Source: Bradyrhizobium sp. 149
GTDB taxonomy: Bacteria; Pseudomonadota; Alphaproteobacteria; Rhizobiales; Xanthobacteraceae
NCBI RefSeq assembly: GCF_023073915.1
Contig: NZ_JADPKK010000013.1
Coordinates: 248,001 to 312,000 of the forward strand
Length of the DNA: 64,000 nt
Reading direction: 5' to 3'
Shown here: positions 43,950 through 55,119 of the stretch, in pieces
Position numbering within the stretch: the first letter of the stretch is position 1
Layout of the letters: every line of letters starts with the position of its first letter
Translations under genes and position numbers: made by a program
The notes under the pieces: model-generated
Database searches by the model: none
What the model saw: the letters and a program-made list of their open reading frames with translations, nothing else
What the model was told of the DNA's origin: nothing

Positions 43950-45272
43950 TCACTGCGCTTTTAGCCCCGCCGCTGCGTCGGAGCTAGCCGCGACGGGCGG
44001 ATGCCGGATGTGCCATCCGAGCGCACCTGCGAGGATCGCCGTGGCGACGAGGTTATTGCCCCAAGCCTGAAAGACATTGGGAAACCACGGCAGCGCCAGC
44101 AGCATGAGCACACCGGCGGCGCCCAGGGCGAGCCAGGTTCCCAAGCGCACGTTCGCCCGCTCGTCGAAGGCGGCACGATGCATCAGCACCGTCAGCGGGA
44201 AGAACAGCCACATGAAGTAGTATTGCCGCGCCAAGGGCGATGCCACCGTCATCAGGCAGAACAGGATGCCGAGCTCCTCGGCGTCCGAGCGCGCCGTACG
44301 CCGGGCTTGCCGCGGCATGACCGCAATGAAGCCGAGGCCGAGCAACGCCGACAGCGCCAGCACGATCCAGTTCGCCGTGCTGTAGTCGACGTCGATGACA
44401 TTCATCGTGCGCGGCGGCTTGTTGGCATCTTCCTGATTGTAGTTGATCGGCCGGACCAGCCGGTGCGTGACAGCAATGAGTGACTGGTTCACCCAGGACC
44501 AGTTCTGCTCGTCACGCTGGCCAAATCCCTTTTCCGAACTCGAGCCGACCATGCCCCGATACCAGGTCTTGACCTCGGCGGCGTTGCGCTCGAAGCCGCG
44601 AATCGGCGCCGGCACGACATAGAGAAGGATGCCGGTGAAGGCGACCGTGGCGACAGCGGCCGCCCAATTCCGCCGCCAGACCAGATAGGGCAGCACCGCA
44701 ATGGGAAACACCTTGATGGCGGTGGCGAGCGCAAACATGAAGCCTGCGAGCCAGGAGCGCTGATGCTGCAGGCTCCAGAAGCCGTAGAGCATCATCGCCA
44801 GCAGCACGAGGTTCGGCTGGCCAAGATCGAACATGTCGAACACGAAAGTGACGGTGACGACAGCGGGCAGCGCCTCCAGCCAGGGGCCGGGCCTGCGGCC
44901 CGAACCGGTCATGGCATTGGAAAACATCCCGGTGTACCACCACGCCGCAACATTCAGGATCGACAGCACGGTGTAGAGCGCGATCTTGCCGAACCAACTC
45001 GGGATCGCCAGCAGGATCGCCGGCAGCGGCGGGTAGATGAACTCGAAGTACGCATGGAGGTCGCCGGGATAGAGCGGTCCCCCTTGCAACACCTGCTGCC
45101 CGGCCCAGTACCACAGCCCGTAATCCTTGGTCTTGCCGTGCCCGAAGATCTCGGGACCGAGGACATCGGCAACCAGAATGAAGCAGCAGAGCAGGAAGAG
45201 CAGGTCGAGCGGCGCACGCAGCGACAAAGTTCGGAATGCGAGGGGTTTAGTGGCAGATTCAGATGAGGTCAC
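43950..45272 (-). CDS. GT87 (DUF2029) polyprenol-sugar mannosyltransferase-like protein
   Basis: 440 residues with ten or so membrane helices. The N-terminal helix pair and periplasmic loop (DYGLWYWAGQQVLQGGPLYP) and IYPPLPAILLAIPSWFGK match GT87 enzymes, GT-C transferases using polyprenyl-phosphate mannose in actinobacteria. The middle helices include FDMFDLGQPNLVLLAMMLYG. In rhizobia the product is unknown; a second GT-C gene lies 2.5 kb to the left. A GC hairpin at 45349-45370 separates it from the HerA-like gene. Confidence 0.83.
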   Translation of the reverse strand: MTSSESATKPLAFRTLSLRAPLDLLFLLCCFILVADVLGPEIFGHGKTKDYGLWYWAGQQVLQGGPLYPGDLHAYFEFIYPPLPAILLAIPSWFGKIALYTVLSILNVAAWWYTGMFSNAMTGSGRRPGPWLEALPAVVTVTFVFDMFDLGQPNLVLLAMMLYGFWSLQHQRSWLAGFMFALATAIKVFPIAVLPYLVWRRNWAAAVATVAFTGILLYVVPAPIRGFERNAAEVKTWYRGMVGSSSEKGFGQRDEQNWSWVNQSLIAVTHRLVRPINYNQEDANKPPRTMNVIDVDYSTANWIVLALSALLGLGFIAVMPRQARRTARSDAEELGILFCLMTVASPLARQYYFMWLFFPLTVLMHRAAFDERANVRLGTWLALGAAGVLMLLALPWFPNVFQAWGNNLVATAILAGALGWHIRHPPVAASSDAAAGLKAQ

Positions 45273-45405
45273 GGTGTGGTCCAGTCAGGGGCCATAGCAC
45301 CTAGCAGACCGACGGACGCTTGGAGAGTCCTGTTCACCCGAATTTGTTCCCGCCGCGCACAAGCGGCGGGTTCGCGGACCAATTGCCTCAAACGGGGCTT
45401 TTTGC

Positions 45406-47034
45406 CTACCGACGCAGCAGCCCGCCAAGCGCGCCGCGGACCAGCGTGCGTCCGATCGAGCCACCGAGCTGGCCGGCGACCGATTTGCCTATGTTGGCGG
45501 CCATTCCGCCGATCACCTGGTTGGTGACCGATCGGGTCACGTCGCGCGCGATGACCTGGCCCGTCGAGAGTCGCCCGCGCTTGACGTTGATGCCGAAGAT
45601 GGTGCCGACCATCGAGCCGATCTGGCCGAGGATGCCGCCGCCTCCAATTCCACCAGCCGCGCTGGGATCGGCAGTCGCAGCCGTGCCGGCAATGCGCTTC
45701 TGGATCATCTCGTAAGCGGACTCTGCATCAACGGCGGTGTCGTATTTCCCCCTCACCGGGCTTGCGTCCATGATCGCCTTGCGCTCCTCCGGCGTGATCG
45801 GTCCGATCCGGGCCGATGGCGGCCGGATCATCACCCGCTCGACCATCGCCGGCGTGCCGTTGCCTTCGAGAAAGGACACCAGCGCCTCGCCCTTGCCGAG
45901 CTCCATGATTACCTTGGCGGTGTCGAGCTTCGGGTTGGGCCGGAAGGTCTGGGCCGCGGCGGCGACCGCCTTCTGGTCGCGCGGGGTGAAGGCGCGCAGC
46001 GCGTGCTGCACCCGGTTGCCCAATTGTCCGAGCACGCGGTCGGGCACGTCGACCGGGTTTTGCGTCACGAAATAGACGCCGACGCCTTTAGAGCGGATCA
46101 GGCGCACCACCTGCTCGATCTTGTCCATCAGCGCCTTGGGCGCGTCGTTGAACAGCAGATGCGCCTCGTCGAAGAAGAACACCAGCTTCGGCTTGGGCAG
46201 GTCGCCGGCCTCGGGCAACTCCTCGAACAGTTCTGACAGCATCCACAGCAGGAATGTCGCGTAAAGCCGTGGGCTCTGCAGCAGCTTGTCGGCGACGAGG
46301 ATATTGACCATGCCGCGGCCGTCGCGGTCGGTCTTCATGAAGTCTTTCAGCGTCAGCGCCGGCTCCCCGAAGAATTTGGTGCCGCCCTGATTCTCCAGCA
46401 CCAGAAGCTGGCGCTGGATAGTGCCGACAGTGGCCTTGGTGACGTTGCCAAAACCCTGCGCGGCTTTGCGAATGTCGGCAAGCGGATCCGCCGCGGCGTC
46501 CGGCCCCTTCTTGCCGCTGTCGGGCACGATGGCATCGAGCAGCGCCCGCAAATCCTTCATGTCGATCAAGACAAGCCCGTTGTCGTCGGCGACGCGGAAG
46601 GCGACGTTGAGCACGCCCTCCTGCACGTCGTTCAGGTCGAGCATGCGTGCGAGCAGCAGCGGGCCCATTTCCGTCACGGTCGCCCGCACCGGGTGGCCCT
46701 GCTCCCCGAAGACGTCCCAGAACACCGTCGAGAACTGGTCGGGCTGGAACGTCAGCCCCATCTCGGTGGCGCGCTTGACGATGAAATCCTTCGCTTCGCC
46801 GACCTCGGAGATGCCGGAGAGGTCGCCCTTGATGTCGGAAGCGAAGACCGGAACACCGGCGCGCGCAAATCCTTCCGCCATGACTTGCAGCGACACCGTC
46901 TTGCCGGTTCCGGTTGCACCCGTAACGAGGCCGTGGCGATTGGCGAACGCCAGCGTCAGCCATGCCTGCTCGTTTCCTTTACCGACGAAGATCTTGTCGT
47001 CGGTATCGCCGAGCTTGCTGTCCTGTGCGGTCAT
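45406..47034 (-). CDS. HerA-like ATPase, DUF853 (YjgR) family
   Basis: 542 residues from ATG 47034. Walker [13 protein letters not shown] and Walker [14 protein letters not shown] are intact, with the HerA/FtsK-superfamily arginine region [16 protein letters not shown]. The C-terminal 80 residues are glycine-rich with hydrophobic turns. DUF853 proteins are distinct from archaeal HerA; some operate on DNA, but most, including E. coli YjgR, have no assigned job. No nuclease partner lies beside it, so a HerA-based defence system is not indicated. Confidence 0.88.
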   Translation of the reverse strand: MTAQDSKLGDTDDKIFVGKGNEQAWLTLAFANRHGLVTGATGTGKTVSLQVMAEGFARAGVPVFASDIKGDLSGISEVGEAKDFIVKRATEMGLTFQPDQFSTVFWDVFGEQGHPVRATVTEMGPLLLARMLDLNDVQEGVLNVAFRVADDNGLVLIDMKDLRALLDAIVPDSGKKGPDAAADPLADIRKAAQGFGNVTKATVGTIQRQLLVLENQGGTKFFGEPALTLKDFMKTDRDGRGMVNILVADKLLQSPRLYATFLLWMLSELFEELPEAGDLPKPKLVFFFDEAHLLFNDAPKALMDKIEQVVRLIRSKGVGVYFVTQNPVDVPDRVLGQLGNRVQHALRAFTPRDQKAVAAAAQTFRPNPKLDTAKVIMELGKGEALVSFLEGNGTPAMVERVMIRPPSARIGPITPEERKAIMDASPVRGKYDTAVDAESAYEMIQKRIAGTAATADPSAAGGIGGGGILGQIGSMVGTIFGINVKRGRLSTGQVIARDVTRSVTNQVIGGMAANIGKSVAGQLGGSIGRTLVRGALGGLLRR

Positions 47035-47380
47035 TGTTCTCTGATCTCTTTGCCGTGTTTCGCACATCGAAACTCGAAGCTCCAGTTCCGTAGTTTAACG
47101 CATGTCGCGTGCCGATTGAAACCATTCAACGCGCTCCGGGCATGCGACATCGTCGGAAACTTGCGGGCGACATCAGCCGAAAGTAGGAAGGACGCATTCG
47201 CACCGCGGCATTTTCTTGCCGATTCCATCTCCGCTCTTGCATCGCTGCAACACTTAGCGCGCGTTCGAGAATGAATCGGAACGTTGGTGGCGTTCATCGC
47301 TTGTATTTCAAATCACTCCGGCTCAAGATCGTTTTCGAAAGCAATACTCCGGCATGTGAACCGGCTGAGGGGCAGGCCAT
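47035..47380. other. Intergenic region between HerA-like ATPase and small hypothetical gene
   Basis: 346 bases with no credible gene. ATGTCGC (47102-47108) and GCGACAT (47144-47150) form a seven-base inverted repeat with a 35-base spacer, too weak to assign. It must hold both divergent promoters. Confidence 0.4.
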
Positions 47381-47746
47381 ATGGACGAGCTGATCGGGCG
47401 CCTGGCGACAAACGCCAGCATAGATAGTGCTGTCGCTGAAAAGACCGTCGGCATTATCCTGGGCTTCCTCCGCAACGAGGGTCCTTCCGACACTGTCCAG
47501 GTGCTGATCGACCACATTCCAGGTGCAGAAGCGGCGATCGAAGCGTCCAGAACCGGCGGCGGACTGTCGCGGCTGATGGGCGGCGGCCTGATGGCGGTCG
47601 GCACGCGGTTGATGGGCCTGGGACTTGGCATGTCCGAGATTCAGAACGTCGCCCGTGAACTTTTTCGCTTCGGCCGAGACAAAATCGGAGCGGATCAGAT
47701 GGGCAAGATCATCGCGGGGACCCCGGGCCTCAGCCAATTCGCCTGA
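47381..47746 (+). CDS. Small helical hypothetical protein
   Basis: 121 residues: helical N-terminus (VAEKTVGIILGFLRNEGPSD), a glycine-rich hydrophobic middle (GGGLSRLMGGGLMAVGTRLM) and a helical end (MSEIQNVARELFRFGRDKIG). It looks like DUF2267/DUF2780-type small soluble proteins, but I cannot choose. It is followed 27 bases later by the DUF4332 gene, possibly in the same transcript. Confidence 0.65.
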   Translation: MDELIGRLATNASIDSAVAEKTVGIILGFLRNEGPSDTVQVLIDHIPGAEAAIEASRTGGGLSRLMGGGLMAVGTRLMGLGLGMSEIQNVARELFRFGRDKIGADQMGKIIAGTPGLSQFA

Positions 47747-47772
47747 AGCTCGCGCATTTCACATCGAGTATC

Positions 47773-48180
47773 ATGACATATCCGATCTCCGAGATTGAGG
47801 GCCTGTCGACCTTTGCCGCCAACAAGTTGAAGGCGCAGGGTATCCGCACCACCGACGCGCTGCTCGAGGCGGCCTCGACCGTGAAGGGCCGCAAGGCGCT
47901 CTCCGCCAAGACCGGCATCAGCGAGCAGTTGCTGCTGGAATGGGCCAACGTCTCCGACTACATGCGCATCCCCGGCATGGGCCGAGCCAAGGTCGGCCTG
48001 GTCCGCGCCGCCGGCGTCACCACCGTGCGCGAGCTCGCCTATCGCAATCCGGCACGGCTCGCCCAGAGCATGCGGGATGCCAACGAGAAGAAAAAGCTCC
48101 TCCGCATCCTGCCCTCGGAGAAGTCGGTCGGCGACATCATCGCAAGGGCGAAGAAGCTGCCGCCGAAGATTTCTTATTAG
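47773..48180 (+). CDS. DUF4332 helix-hairpin-helix protein
   Basis: 135 residues with two helix-hairpin-helix-like units: SEIEGLSTFAANKLKAQGIR near the N-terminus and DYMRIPGMGRAKVGLVRAAG in the middle. DUF4332 proteins carry such DNA-binding hairpins but have no defined role. Compact and basic at the C-terminus (RILPSEKSVGDIIARAKKLP). Nucleic-acid binding is a reasonable inference. Confidence 0.8.
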   Translation: MTYPISEIEGLSTFAANKLKAQGIRTTDALLEAASTVKGRKALSAKTGISEQLLLEWANVSDYMRIPGMGRAKVGLVRAAGVTTVRELAYRNPARLAQSMRDANEKKKLLRILPSEKSVGDIIARAKKLPPKISY

Positions 48181-48261
48181 GGCTGCCTCTCCGCGTACGG
48201 GTTGCCGCGCTACTCTCTCGGCATCGTTTTGCCCAATGGGCAACAATGCTTGCCCCAACTC

Positions 48262-48325
48262 CGCCGTCATACCCCGCGAAAGCGGGGCATCCAGTGCGCC
48301 GCGGCTCCTCCGTATCGCGGCACTG
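48262..48325. repeat. Palindromic intergenic repeat
   Basis: CCCCGC-GAAA-GCGGGG (48272-48287) is a tight hairpin followed by CATCCAGTGCGCCGCGG and a second partial hairpin ending CGCGGCAC. The wording GTCATACCCCGCGAAAGCGG and CATCCAGT resembles a short repeat scattered through many Bradyrhizobium genomes (from memory). It lies between the DUF4332 gene and folP. Confidence 0.6.
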
Positions 48326-48450
48326 TCTCTGAAATAACGGATTGCTCGCTTTAGCGGGCAATGGCAGCGAGGGTGTGCGACGCCGTGCCCAAACGCTGAC
48401 GCCCCCTTCCCGTCTTGACTCCCCCTCCCCGACCGCGCAAAGCCACGCGC

Positions 48451-49311
48451 ATGAATGCCTCGCCCTCCCCATCCGTCCCGGCGGCCGGTTCAGTCGGGCC
48501 TGACGTGCTGCGGACGCTGCTGGAGCGGCCGATCCCGGCGGTCATGGGCGTGCTCAACGTCACTCCGGATTCATTCTCCGACGGCGGCGAATTCATCGCG
48601 CCGGAGCTGGCGCTCGCGCGGGCGCGGGCGATGATCGAGGCCGGGGTCGACATCATCGATATCGGTGCCGAGTCCACCCGCCCCTACAAGGGCGCCCGGC
48701 CGGTCACGGTGGAAGACGAGCTGGCACGGCTCGAGCCGGTGCTATCAGGCGTCGTAGCGCTCGGCGTGCCCGTCTCGATCGACAGCATGAAGGCGGAGGT
48801 GGTGGCCTTTGCGCTCGACCAGGGCGCGGCCATCGCCAACGACGTCTGGGGCCTGCAGCGCGACGCCGGCATGGCGCCGCTGATCGCCGCAAAAGGCGCC
48901 CCCGTCATTGTCATGCACAACCGTGACAGCGTCGATCCCGCGATCGATATCGTCGTGGACATGAAAGCGTTCTTCCTGCGCTCGCTGGATATAGCCGCGA
49001 AAGCCGGCATCGCCCACGACAAGATCGTGCTCGATCCCGGCATCGGCTTCGGCAAGACGGCCGAACAGAGCATCACTGCGCTGGCGCGGCTGCGTGAATT
49101 CGACATGTTCGGCCTGCCGGTCCTGGTCGGCGCCTCGCGCAAGCGCTTCATCGCCTCGGTGTCGCCGTCGGAGCCGAAAGAGCGGCTCGCCGGCTCGATC
49201 GCCGCGCATCTGATCGCCGCGCAGCGTGGCGCAAAAATCATCCGGACCCATGACGTCGCCGAGACCTTGCAGGCCCTGCGGGTCGCCCACGCAATCGAGA
49301 GCAAGCAATGA
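48451..49311 (+). CDS. folP: Dihydropteroate synthase
   Basis: 286 residues condensing p-aminobenzoate with hydroxymethyl-dihydropterin diphosphate in folate synthesis. Signatures: GVLNVTPDSFSDGGEF, GAESTRPYKGARPV, AIANDVWGLQRD, DPGIGFGKT and GASRKRFIAS, all intact. The start at 48451 avoids a Pro/Arg-rich extension from 48415. First of three folate genes; overlaps folB by four bases. No sulfonamide-resistance change can be judged by eye. Confidence 0.95.
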   Translation: MNASPSPSVPAAGSVGPDVLRTLLERPIPAVMGVLNVTPDSFSDGGEFIAPELALARARAMIEAGVDIIDIGAESTRPYKGARPVTVEDELARLEPVLSGVVALGVPVSIDSMKAEVVAFALDQGAAIANDVWGLQRDAGMAPLIAAKGAPVIVMHNRDSVDPAIDIVVDMKAFFLRSLDIAAKAGIAHDKIVLDPGIGFGKTAEQSITALARLREFDMFGLPVLVGASRKRFIASVSPSEPKERLAGSIAAHLIAAQRGAKIIRTHDVAETLQALRVAHAIESKQ

Positions 49312-49676
49312 CCGATACGATCTTCGTAAGCGGCCTGTCGATCCATGCCCGCCACGGCGTGATGGATCACGAAACGGAAGTCGGCCAGCGCTTCGTCATC
49401 GACCTCGAGCTCTACACCGACCTGTCGGAGCCTTCGCGCACCGACCGGCTCGTCGATACGGTGTCCTACGCCGAAGTCGTGGCGACCACGACCGCGGCGT
49501 TCAAGAACACCAATTACAAGCTGCTGGAACGCGCGGCCGGCGCGGTCGCCGATGCCATCCTGTCGCACTTCCCGCGCATCCGCGCCGTGAAGATCACCGT
49601 GCACAAGCCGCATGCGCCGATCGCCGCGATCTTCGACGACGTCGGCATCATGCTGACGCGCTCGCGGCATCCCTGA
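49308..49676 (+). CDS. folB: Dihydroneopterin aldolase
   Basis: 122 residues converting dihydroneopterin to hydroxymethyl-dihydropterin and glycolaldehyde. Seen: IFVSGLSIHARHGVMDHETE at the N-terminus, VDTVSYAEVVATTTAAFKNT, and YKLLERAAGAVADAILSHFP before the KPHAPIAAIFDDVGI end with the catalytic Lys region. Coupled to folP through an ATGA overlap. Confidence 0.93.
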   Translation: MTDTIFVSGLSIHARHGVMDHETEVGQRFVIDLELYTDLSEPSRTDRLVDTVSYAEVVATTTAAFKNTNYKLLERAAGAVADAILSHFPRIRAVKITVHKPHAPIAAIFDDVGIMLTRSRHP

Positions 49677-49677
49677 C

Positions 49678-50169
49678 ATGGCAAGCGTGCTGATCGCGCT
49701 CGGCGGCAATGTCGGCGATGTCCGCGCGACATTCCAAAAGGCGATCGCCCATATCTGCGGCATGGCGCAGGCCGCGTTGATCGCGCGCTCCGCCGACTAC
49801 ACGACCCCGCCCTGGGGCGACGAGGACCAGGCTCTCTTCATCAACGCCTGCATCGAGATCGACACCAGCCTCGATCCACATGCGCTGCTGTTCGTGATGC
49901 AGAAGGTCGAGCAGAAATTCGGCCGCACCCGCGACAAGGAGCGGCGCTGGGGGCCGCGCACGCTCGATCTCGACATGATCGCCTATGACGATGTGTCGAT
50001 GCAGAAGCCTGACCTGACCCTGCCGCATCCGCATCTGTTCGAGCGCGCCTTTGTGCTGGTGCCGCTGGCCGAGATCGCGCCCGACCGCGTGATCGCGGGC
50101 ATTCGTGTCCGTGACGGGCTCGCCAGCGTCTCGACGCAAGGCATTGAGCGGCTTCCGGATACCGGTTAA
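49678..50169 (+). CDS. folK: Hydroxymethyl-dihydropterin pyrophosphokinase
   Basis: 163 residues transferring pyrophosphate from ATP to the pterin alcohol, supplying FolP. Family landmarks: ALGGNVGDVRATFQKAI at the N-terminus, the loop TTPPWGDEDQALFINACIEI, and the HPPK signature RRWGPRTLDLDMIAYDD, then LPHPHLFERAFVLVPLAEIA. It starts one base after folB. Confidence 0.94.
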   Translation: MASVLIALGGNVGDVRATFQKAIAHICGMAQAALIARSADYTTPPWGDEDQALFINACIEIDTSLDPHALLFVMQKVEQKFGRTRDKERRWGPRTLDLDMIAYDDVSMQKPDLTLPHPHLFERAFVLVPLAEIAPDRVIAGIRVRDGLASVSTQGIERLPDTG

Positions 50170-50249
50170 CCAAAAACAACCGTTTGCAGGGACGCCGGGC
50201 CGTGGCAATTTCGCCCGCGAACAACAAGATTTCGGGAGCCCCTCGCCGC

Positions 50250-52121
50250 ATGACCTCCGCGACTGACGACCTGCCGCTGGCGGCGGATTTTCCCAAGGCG
50301 ACCGTCGAAGACTGGCGCAAGCTGGTCGATGGCGTGCTGAAGGGCGCGCCGTTCGAGAAGCTGGTCGGCAAGACCTATGACGGAATCAAGATCGATCCGC
50401 TCTATCCGCGCGCCAAGGGCGTTGCGCCCTTGCTGGGGCGGCCGGCGGCGGCGCCCTGGCAGATCATGCAGCGGATCGACCATCCCGATGCGGCGCTCGC
50501 GAATGCGCAGGCACTGACCGATCTCGAAAATGGCGCGACGGGTCTGGCGCTGGTGTTCGCCGGCAGCACTGGCGCTCACGGCTTCGGGCTCGAACCGACG
50601 GCGGACGCGGTCGCAAAAGTCTTGAAGGACGTCCAGCTCGATGCCGGCATCGGCCTCGAGCTGCAGATCGGTCCGCAATCGCGGATGGCGGCGATCCACG
50701 TCGCGGAATATGTGAAGAGCAAGGGCATCGATCCCGCCGCCTGCGACATCCGCTTCGGGCTCGATCCGCTCGCAGCCGGCGCGGTGTGGGGGCACAGCCC
50801 CTATGCCTGGGACGAGATCGTTCCGGCCGTCACCGGCGCCATCAAGGGCCTCGCCGCGCTCGGCTTCAAGGGCCGGTTCGCATCGGCCGACGGACGCGTG
50901 ATCCACGATGCCGGAGGCTCCGAGGTGCAAGAGCTCGCCTTCGTGCTCGCCAGCGGCGTCGCTTATTTCCGCGCGATCGAGAGCGCCGGCGTTCCGCTGG
51001 AGCAGGCGCAGGGCATGGTCTATGCGCGGCTTGCCGCTGATGCAGACCAATTCCTCACCATGGCAAAATTCCGCGCATTGCGGCTGCTGTGGGCGCGCGT
51101 CGAGACGGCGTGCGGGTTGACCCCAAAACCGCTGTTCATCGCCGCCGATACCGCCTGGCGCATGCTGACGCAGCGCGATCCCTATGTGAACATGCTGCGC
51201 GCGACCATGGCGACGTTTGCCGCCGGACTTGCGGGCGCCAACGCGATTACCGTGCTGCCGCACACGCTGGCGCTGGGCCTGCCCGATCCGTTCGCGCGGC
51301 GGGTAGCGCGCAACACGCAGCTTGTGCTGCTGGAGGAAAGCAACCTCGCCAAGGTCAGCGATCCCGCGGCAGGCGCAGGCGGCATCGAGACGCTGACGGG
51401 TCAGCTCTGCGACGCAGCCTGGGCGCTGTTCCAGGAAAGCGAGAAAGCCGGCGGCGCCTTCGCTGCGCTTCAGCAGGGCGTGTTCCAGAGCAAGGTCGCA
51501 GCTGCGCGAAAAGCGCGCGAGGCCAACATCGCAAAACGCCGCGACGTGCTGACGGGCGCCAGCGAGTTTCCGAACCTGCACGAGAGCGAAACGGCAGTGC
51601 TGAAGGCGACGCCGGTCGCGCTGGCGCCGTATGGCGAGCAAAAATACAAGTTCGACGCGCTGCCGCCGATCAGGCTGGCGGAACCGTTCGAGGCGCTGCG
51701 CGATAAATCCGACGCGGCGTTGAAGGCATGCGGCGCGCGGCCAAAAGTGTTCTTGGCCAATCTCGGCGCGCCCGCCGATTTCACCGCGCGGGCGACCTTT
51801 GCCAAAAGCTTGTTCGAGACCGGCGGCATCCAGGCTGTCGACAGCGAAGGCTTTGCCGATCCGGCCCAGCTAGCTGCCGCCTTCAAGGCGTCCGGCGCCG
51901 AGCTTGCCTGCCTTTGTTCCAGCGACAAGGTTTACGCGGAACACGCCGAAGCCGCGGCGCAGGGCCTGCAAACCGCCGGCGCGCGACTTATCTATCTGGC
52001 AGGCCGCCCGACCGATGCCGAGGCGGCGCTGCGTGCAGCCGGCGTCACAGGCTTCGTCTTTGCCGGTGGCGATGCGCTTGCGACGCTGCAGGACGCCTAT
52101 CGACGGATGGAGCAGCCATGA
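50250..52121 (+). CDS. mutA: Methylmalonyl-CoA mutase, small subunit (non-catalytic)
   Basis: 623 residues. It resembles the catalytic subunit's barrel (DIRFGLDPLAAGAVWGHSPY, YFRAIESAGVPLEQAQGMVY, RMLTQRDPYVNMLRATMATF), but its B12-like C-terminal domain lacks the DxHxxG histidine motif, so it stabilises MutB instead of binding cobalamin. The heterodimer interconverts methylmalonyl-CoA and succinyl-CoA in propionate and branched-chain catabolism. A longer reading from 50184 adds 22 residues without a better ribosome site. It overlaps the next gene by four bases. Confidence 0.9.
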   Translation: MTSATDDLPLAADFPKATVEDWRKLVDGVLKGAPFEKLVGKTYDGIKIDPLYPRAKGVAPLLGRPAAAPWQIMQRIDHPDAALANAQALTDLENGATGLALVFAGSTGAHGFGLEPTADAVAKVLKDVQLDAGIGLELQIGPQSRMAAIHVAEYVKSKGIDPAACDIRFGLDPLAAGAVWGHSPYAWDEIVPAVTGAIKGLAALGFKGRFASADGRVIHDAGGSEVQELAFVLASGVAYFRAIESAGVPLEQAQGMVYARLAADADQFLTMAKFRALRLLWARVETACGLTPKPLFIAADTAWRMLTQRDPYVNMLRATMATFAAGLAGANAITVLPHTLALGLPDPFARRVARNTQLVLLEESNLAKVSDPAAGAGGIETLTGQLCDAAWALFQESEKAGGAFAALQQGVFQSKVAAARKAREANIAKRRDVLTGASEFPNLHESETAVLKATPVALAPYGEQKYKFDALPPIRLAEPFEALRDKSDAALKACGARPKVFLANLGAPADFTARATFAKSLFETGGIQAVDSEGFADPAQLAAAFKASGAELACLCSSDKVYAEHAEAAAQGLQTAGARLIYLAGRPTDAEAALRAAGVTGFVFAGGDALATLQDAYRRMEQP

Positions 52122-52582
52122 CCGACGCCAGCAAGCCCGTTCTCACCGGCGGCTGCCAATGCGGGGCAGTGCGCTTTAGCGTCACCACGGCGCCGAACAG
52201 GGTTTCGATCTGCCACTGCCGGATGTGCCAGAAGGCCAGCGGCGCGCCGTTCGCCTCTTTTGCCGATATCAACAAGACGGACTTTGCCTGGACCAGGGGG
52301 CAGCCGTCGTTCTTCCGCTCCTCCTCCATCGCCGAACGTGGCTATTGCGCTGCCTGCGGCACGCCGCTGAGTTTTGGCCGCATCGGTGGCGACCGGATCG
52401 AGATCATGACCGGCACCTTCGACCGCCCCGACCAGATCGTGCCAACGCGCCAGTTCGGCACCGAGTCCCGTCTCGGCTGGGTGGTCGGTATCTCCAATTT
52501 GCCGAGCCAGACCACGCAGCAGAATTACGGACCGGAGAAGATGGCGACCATCGTCAGCCATCAGCATCCGGATCATGATTGA
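52118..52582 (+). CDS. GFA (glutathione-dependent formaldehyde-activating enzyme-like) protein
   Basis: 154 residues with the GFA zinc fold: [32 protein letters not shown] and [20 protein letters not shown]. The cysteines hold two zinc ions in the family. The historic name implies activation of formaldehyde-glutathione adducts, but most paralogues, including this type, have unknown substrates. It sits between mutA and mutB, overlapping the first by four bases and ending just before the second. See findings. Confidence 0.88.
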   Translation: MTDASKPVLTGGCQCGAVRFSVTTAPNRVSICHCRMCQKASGAPFASFADINKTDFAWTRGQPSFFRSSSIAERGYCAACGTPLSFGRIGGDRIEIMTGTFDRPDQIVPTRQFGTESRLGWVVGISNLPSQTTQQNYGPEKMATIVSHQHPDHD

Positions 52583-52608
52583 GTGCCTATGATATGGTTG
52601 AAACCATG

Positions 52609-54762
<2,154 letters not shown>

Positions 54763-54859
54763 TTTGGCCGCCGCTCGGGCGATCCGCCCGTTCTTCACGG
54801 CGACCTCCGACAGCGGCCCCGCCATGAAAGCGAGGTGAAGGCGGTGATCGCATCGCTTT

Positions 54860-55030
54860 ATGGTCGAGAAGAAGAAGCGCTATGTCAGCGCGGAATTGAA
54901 AGGGAGCTTGCTCAAGATCGGCGCGGTGACGTTTGCGCCTTCAACCGACGCGGGCAAGAGTTCCGGCTTCACCTCCCACTATCCGCCGTATGTGGTCGGG
55001 CCCTACGCGGAGCGCTGCGTTGCTGACAGA
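54860..55030 (+). pseudogene. Remnant of a DUF3298-like gene (C-terminal fragment)
   Basis: Within the 357-base gap after mutB, a frame starting MVEKKKRYVSAELKGSLLKI continues GAVTFAPSTDAGKSSGFTSH and YPPYVVGPYAER. The last stretch resembles the FxPYxVGPYAEG signature of DUF3298 (RsiV-like) domains. Beyond it the sequence turns into out-of-family, Arg/Pro-rich reading and reaches the tctC start region. It has no upstream domain of its own. It is best explained as the decayed end of a lost gene. Confidence 0.4.
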
Positions 55031-55119
55031 GCGCTAACTTGCGGCGGCGCTGCAAAGCCGACTAGAATGTCGCCATTGACAAGAGCGCCCGACGTCACGG
55101 GCGCCGCTGGGAGGCATTC

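Noticed and set aside
45349..45370. Hairpin CCCGCCGC/GCGGCGGG between the HerA-like and GT87 genes as a terminator
   Set aside because: The stem is good but no T run follows on either strand, so it is mentioned only in the gene note.
45406..47034. HerA-like ATPase as part of an anti-phage (HerA-nuclease/SIR2) system
   Set aside because: The protein is of the DUF853/YjgR type. Neighbours are a glycosyltransferase and small hypotheticals; no nuclease, SIR2 or DUF4297 gene adjoins it.
50170..50249. Cobalamin riboswitch upstream of the methylmalonyl-CoA mutase genes
   Set aside because: Only 80 bases separate folK from mutA, and no B12-box or long structured leader is present.
54764..54825. Leftward fragment starting MAGPLSEVAVKNGRIARA resembling the N-terminus of an amidohydrolase
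   Set aside because: Only about 20 residues look plausible, then the frame runs antisense into mutB. Chance resemblance cannot be excluded.
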